Source: Thermoplasmata archaeon
Lineage (GTDB): Archaea > Thermoplasmatota > E2 > DHVEG-1
Assembly: GCA_003649845.1 (NCBI GenBank)
Contig: QMTB01000059.1
Coordinates: 1-8,034 of the forward strand
Length of the DNA: 8,034 bases
Direction: 5' to 3'
Shown piece by piece: positions 5,985 to 8,034 of this stretch (position 1 is the first letter of the stretch; every line of letters begins with the position of its first letter). Below the pieces are notes generated by a model. That model did no database searches. It was given only the letters and a program-made list of their open reading frames with translations, and was not told where the DNA came from. Position numbers and translations under genes: made by a program.

Positions 5985-6668
5985 TTACCAAGTTTTTAAC
6001 TCTATATTTCTAAGACTCATCATTATATGTGATCTTCCTTCTCCTTCTATAAATACATCATGACCTGGATATAGGTTAACTACATCTAAAGTAGCTAATC
6101 TTCTAATTGATTTTTTTAACTGCGGTAAACTTCCTCCAGGGAAATCATATCTACCGAAGCTACCATATGCAAATACAGTATCCCCAGAAATCAATGATCT
6201 ACTATCTGGAAGATAAAGGCAGATACTACCTGGTGTATGACCTGGTGTATGAATAACCTGGCATTTTTCATCTCCTACTTGAAGTATATCTCCATCTACA
6301 ACTATTTGATCAACAGGTATCTTAGGCATCTCTCCACCTAGCAAAGCAGCGAAGGCACTTTCTCCCCTCTCAATTTTATCAGCTGCATTTTTATGAGCTA
6401 TTATCTTAGCTTTTCCATGTGTTAGATCTTTTATTTTTCTAACTCCTCCACAGTGATCATAGTGTTCATGAGTTAGAAAAATCTGTTTAATAGATATAGG
6501 ATCAATTATACGTTTGATATTCTTTATAACTTCATCATGATGGAGTCCTGTACCGGTATCTACAATTGTTGGTATCTCACCTAGTATAATATAAATATTT
6601 GAATCATAGTTTCTACCATATATACAATGGATTCTTCTCACCTTCTTTAGAAGTATATATCGATTCAT
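5985..6668 (-). CDS. Metallo-beta-lactamase-fold hydrolase, glyoxalase II-like (COG0491)
   Basis: A 227-residue complete MBL-fold enzyme. Metal ligands are visible in order: THEHYDH (66-72: H67, H69, D71, H72), H144 in HTPGHTPGS, D163 in SGDTVFAYG and H203 in YPGHD. The segment FGRYDFPGG (171-179) after the Asp ligand is common in archaeal members of this group. The family hydrolyses thioesters such as S-lactoylglutathione in other organisms, but many members act on other substrates, so no specific reaction is assigned. It is unrelated in detail to the neighbouring UPF0282 gene although both share the fold. ATG at 6668 has a TATA-like box about 24 bases upstream and no Shine-Dalgarno, so it is probably leaderless. 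It is first in a two-gene unit with the MJ1316-domain gene. Confidence 0.9.
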   Translation of the reverse strand: MNRYILLKKVRRIHCIYGRNYDSNIYIILGEIPTIVDTGTGLHHDEVIKNIKRIIDPISIKQIFLTHEHYDHCGGVRKIKDLTHGKAKIIAHKNAADKIERGESAFAALLGGEMPKIPVDQIVVDGDILQVGDEKCQVIHTPGHTPGSICLYLPDSRSLISGDTVFAYGSFGRYDFPGGSLPQLKKSIRRLATLDVVNLYPGHDVFIEGEGRSHIMMSLRNIELKTW

Positions 6669-6687
6669 AAACTTGTCGAAATTGTAT

Positions 6688-6697
6688 TCATATAGGA
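6688..6697 (-). promoter_or_regulatory. TATA-like promoter of the glyoxalase II-like gene
   Basis: On the minus strand, CCTATATGAA is centred about 24 bases before the ATG at 6668, consistent with a leaderless transcript. An alternative AT-rich core, TTTCTAAAT, lies a few bases further upstream. Confidence 0.4.
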
Positions 6698-6731
6698 TTT
6701 AGAAATGTAAAAATGTTATCCTAATTCTTCT

Positions 6732-7385
6732 TTACCCCTCTTTTACTACTTTTATTAACCTTATGTAATTCCTGAAAAACAAGTGTTCCTTAAAATTGTT
6801 GAAGCCTTTTGATAGTAGTATTTCTTGCCAATCTCTTTCAATAAAATCATAGGCATAGTGGCATTCAATCAGTTTAAAAATACTTTTTATATAGAAAGGA
6901 GATTCATCTAATGAGAAACTATTGTAGTCTAATATGAAAAATTCTCCATTCTCTTTAAGCGCTCTAAAAACATTATCGATGATTATCTCCCTAGCCTCTT
7001 GAGGGAAACCATGTAATACAAATGAGATAAATGCTTTATCGAAATATTCATTGTAATCTAGAGGTAGATCTATTCTTTTATTCAAAATTTTAATGTTAGA
7101 ATAATTTTTACATTTATCTTTAAACTGAGCTATCATATCATTGGAGATATCTAAACCTATGATCTCTCCCTCAGATAAGAGGTGATTCCTCATTAAACAG
7201 CTATTTCTACCTGTATCTGCTCCTAGATCGAGTATTTTATCAGAGGGTTTTATATTCATTAGTTGAATAGCTTTCTTAATAAAAGATTTGTATCGATTTA
7301 ATGTGAAGATGTCTAATAGTCTATCATAGTGTTTTGCTGCAAAACCACTGATTTCAACTTTTGAATCTGGATAGTATTTACCCAT
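6732..7385 (-). CDS. Class I SAM-dependent methyltransferase (UbiE/COQ5-like)
   Basis: A 217-residue Rossmann-fold methyltransferase using S-adenosylmethionine; the substrate cannot be read from sequence. Motif I is ILDLGADTGRN (51-61), where the usual GAGTG appears as GADTG. The acidic residue that binds the SAM ribose is D79 in GLDIS. SFVLHGFPQ (121-129) and FFILDY (149-154) follow at motif IV/V positions. The N-terminus KYYPDSKVEISGF is characteristic of an archaeal subgroup I recall as uncharacterised. The ATG at 7385 is chosen because a strong TATA box lies about 24 bases before it. The longer frame beginning with GTG at 7419-7421 would start upstream of that box. No Shine-Dalgarno is present, so the gene is probably leaderless. 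The next gene on this strand is 63 bases downstream with its own promoter. Confidence 0.88.
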   Translation of the reverse strand: MGKYYPDSKVEISGFAAKHYDRLLDIFTLNRYKSFIKKAIQLMNIKPSDKILDLGADTGRNSCLMRNHLLSEGEIIGLDISNDMIAQFKDKCKNYSNIKILNKRIDLPLDYNEYFDKAFISFVLHGFPQEAREIIIDNVFRALKENGEFFILDYNSFSLDESPFYIKSIFKLIECHYAYDFIERDWQEILLSKGFNNFKEHLFFRNYIRLIKVVKEG

Positions 7386-7401
7386 ACAAGGAGGGTTTAT
7401 A

Positions 7402-7416
7402 CTCCTTTTTATATAT
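7402..7416 (-). promoter_or_regulatory. Strong TATA box of the methyltransferase gene
   Basis: The minus strand reads AGATATATAAAAAGG, a near-ideal archaeal TATA box centred about 24 bases before ATG 7385. It predicts a leaderless mRNA and rules against the upstream GTG start. Confidence 0.65.
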
Positions 7417-7481
7417 CTCACTATCGTAATATATAAAATCTATAAAACTCGATATATTCTGATAGATTCACCTTATAATTC

Positions 7482-7497
7482 TTTGAAAAATTTATAA
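7482..7497 (+). promoter_or_regulatory. Forward BRE/TATA-like promoter
   Basis: TTTGAAAAATTTATAA contains a purine-rich BRE-like stretch (GAAAAA) followed by TTTATAA, centred about 24 bases before an ATG at 7516. It points away from the methyltransferase gene and is divergent from that gene's promoter. What it drives is unclear: either the weak 61-residue frame at 7516-7701 or an untranslated RNA. Confidence 0.45.
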
Positions 7498-7515
7498 GAG
7501 AAGAAAATCGAGATA

Positions 7516-7680
7516 ATGGTTACAAAAATCAACAACTCGCTGTTTTTGAGGATGTTGATTAAATCAACAGGAGAGGAACCAAGTGGGTCCATCCGTGTCC
7601 ATCATAAGGTTATAGGAGAAAAATCAACCAAAACTTTGGCGATTTTTGGGTTACTCTCCACTCTTCCCTCTTTTTATATT
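7516..7680 (+). ncRNA. Possible non-coding transcript downstream of the 7482 promoter
   Basis: The stretch starts where the promoter predicts transcription to begin and is followed by T5 near 7671-7675. It holds a 15-base palindrome, GTTGATTAAATCAAC (7554-7568). The motif AAATCAAC occurs three times (7526-7533, 7561-7568, 7621-7628). There is also a GC-rich patch (7571-7600) with a hairpin GGAACC/GGGTCC (one A-G mismatch), and GTCCATC twice, 10 bases apart (7587, 7597). A 61-codon frame crosses it (7516-7701), but its third codon position is richer in GC (about 43%) than its first (about 33%), the reverse of true genes here, so protein coding is unlikely. No box C/D, tRNA or RNase P signature was seen. 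This is speculative. Confidence 0.25.
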
Positions 7681-7732
7681 TCATATTTGCAGAACTTTTG
7701 ACCTTGTTCATGACTCTCATGTAGAGGTATAG

Positions 7733-8034
7733 TTTTTGAATATTAAGTTTGGGATGGAACTAGATCGCCTCGAAGTAGATGATACTGTACTACCGATTTT
7801 CAGGTAAAAGTAACCAATGATATTATCATACTTACAGGTAGCTATAGGAGAGATCTACCTGCATACATCAAAAACGCAATTCATATGGGTTTGAGTTTAT
7901 TACGGGAACTTTACTTTACACCGGGGAGAAGGTTATTATCATGGAAACGATAAATGACTGGATAGTAGATATCATCAGGTTATCCATTGAATACAGTTGT
8001 TTGTATAAACTCCTACCTGGATTCAGTTCAAAAA
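7733..8034 (+). pseudogene. Frameshifted coding-like remnant running to the window edge
   Basis: Three plus-strand frames each carry protein-like sequence in succession. 7733-7807 reads toward MELDRLEVDDTVLPIFR (ATG at 7754) and stops at TAA. 7783 to about 7890 in another frame gives VKVTNDIIILTGSYRRD and PAYIKNAIHMG. From about 7890 in the third frame, FEFITGTLLYTGEKVIIM continues open to the end of the window. Splicing these with two frameshifts gives a plausible continuous protein, which suggests a decayed gene, or sequencing errors in a real one. I do not recognise the family. Alternatively the last frame is a separate intact gene starting at ATG 7941 and cut by the window edge. Confidence 0.35.

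Noticed and set aside
7571..7600. RNase P RNA conserved region (GAGAGGAACC resembling GAGGAAAGTCC)
   Set aside because: The match is partial, there is no ACAGAA-type partner region, and the interval is too short for RNase P RNA.
7516..7701. 61-residue plus-strand frame as a protein gene
   Set aside because: GC at codon position 3 exceeds position 1, unlike real genes in this window, and no family is recognisable. Only the promoter ahead of it is convincing.

Overview
The window is archaeal chromosomal DNA, low in GC and gene dense. Evidence for an archaeon is an Sm-like protein, an archaeal (type II) GAPDH relative, an archaeal-type asparaginyl-tRNA synthetase, a UPF0282 hydrolase and an MJ1316-domain protein. 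Promoters look archaeal: TATA-like boxes lie 24-30 bases before start codons with no Shine-Dalgarno (leaderless genes), while GAPDH and AsnRS have a GGAGG site. Heavy use of AGA and ATA codons fits an AT-rich archaeon. The lineage cannot be fixed from sequence alone; an uncultivated group such as Asgard archaea or Thermoplasmatota is possible but unproven.

Layout. 1-243: one reading frame, open from the window edge, coding-like in base composition and interrupted by a single in-frame TGA at 88-90. It ends in TAG and is followed at once by a GC-rich 85-base stem-loop (240-324) and T-rich DNA. 428-643 (-): Sm-like protein. 770-3133 (+): GAPDH-family protein and an HD-domain dNTPase-like hydrolase, 24 bases apart. 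3197-4794 (+): AsnRS and acylphosphatase, 11 bases apart. 4791-5645 (-): UPF0282 metallo-beta-lactamase-fold protein, converging on acylphosphatase with a shared CTAG. 5740-6668 (-): glyoxalase II-like hydrolase followed by an MJ1316/DUF504 protein, 2 bases apart. 6732-7385 (-): class I SAM-dependent methyltransferase. 7386-8034: mostly non-genic, with a good forward TATA promoter, an 8-base motif present three times, and frameshifted coding-like fragments running off the right edge.

The genes are mainly housekeeping: central carbon metabolism (GAPDH), nucleotide pool control (HD), translation (AsnRS), RNA handling (Sm, MJ1316 domain), small-molecule hydrolysis and methylation. No phage, IS element, CRISPR array or recognisable tRNA/rRNA was seen.

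The most interesting place is the left edge. The in-frame TGA, the hairpin that places that TGA in its loop, and the stem-loop directly after the TAG stop together raise the possibility of a recoded (selenocysteine) gene. Pseudogene decay is the main alternative. None of the nine intact genes uses TGA as a stop.
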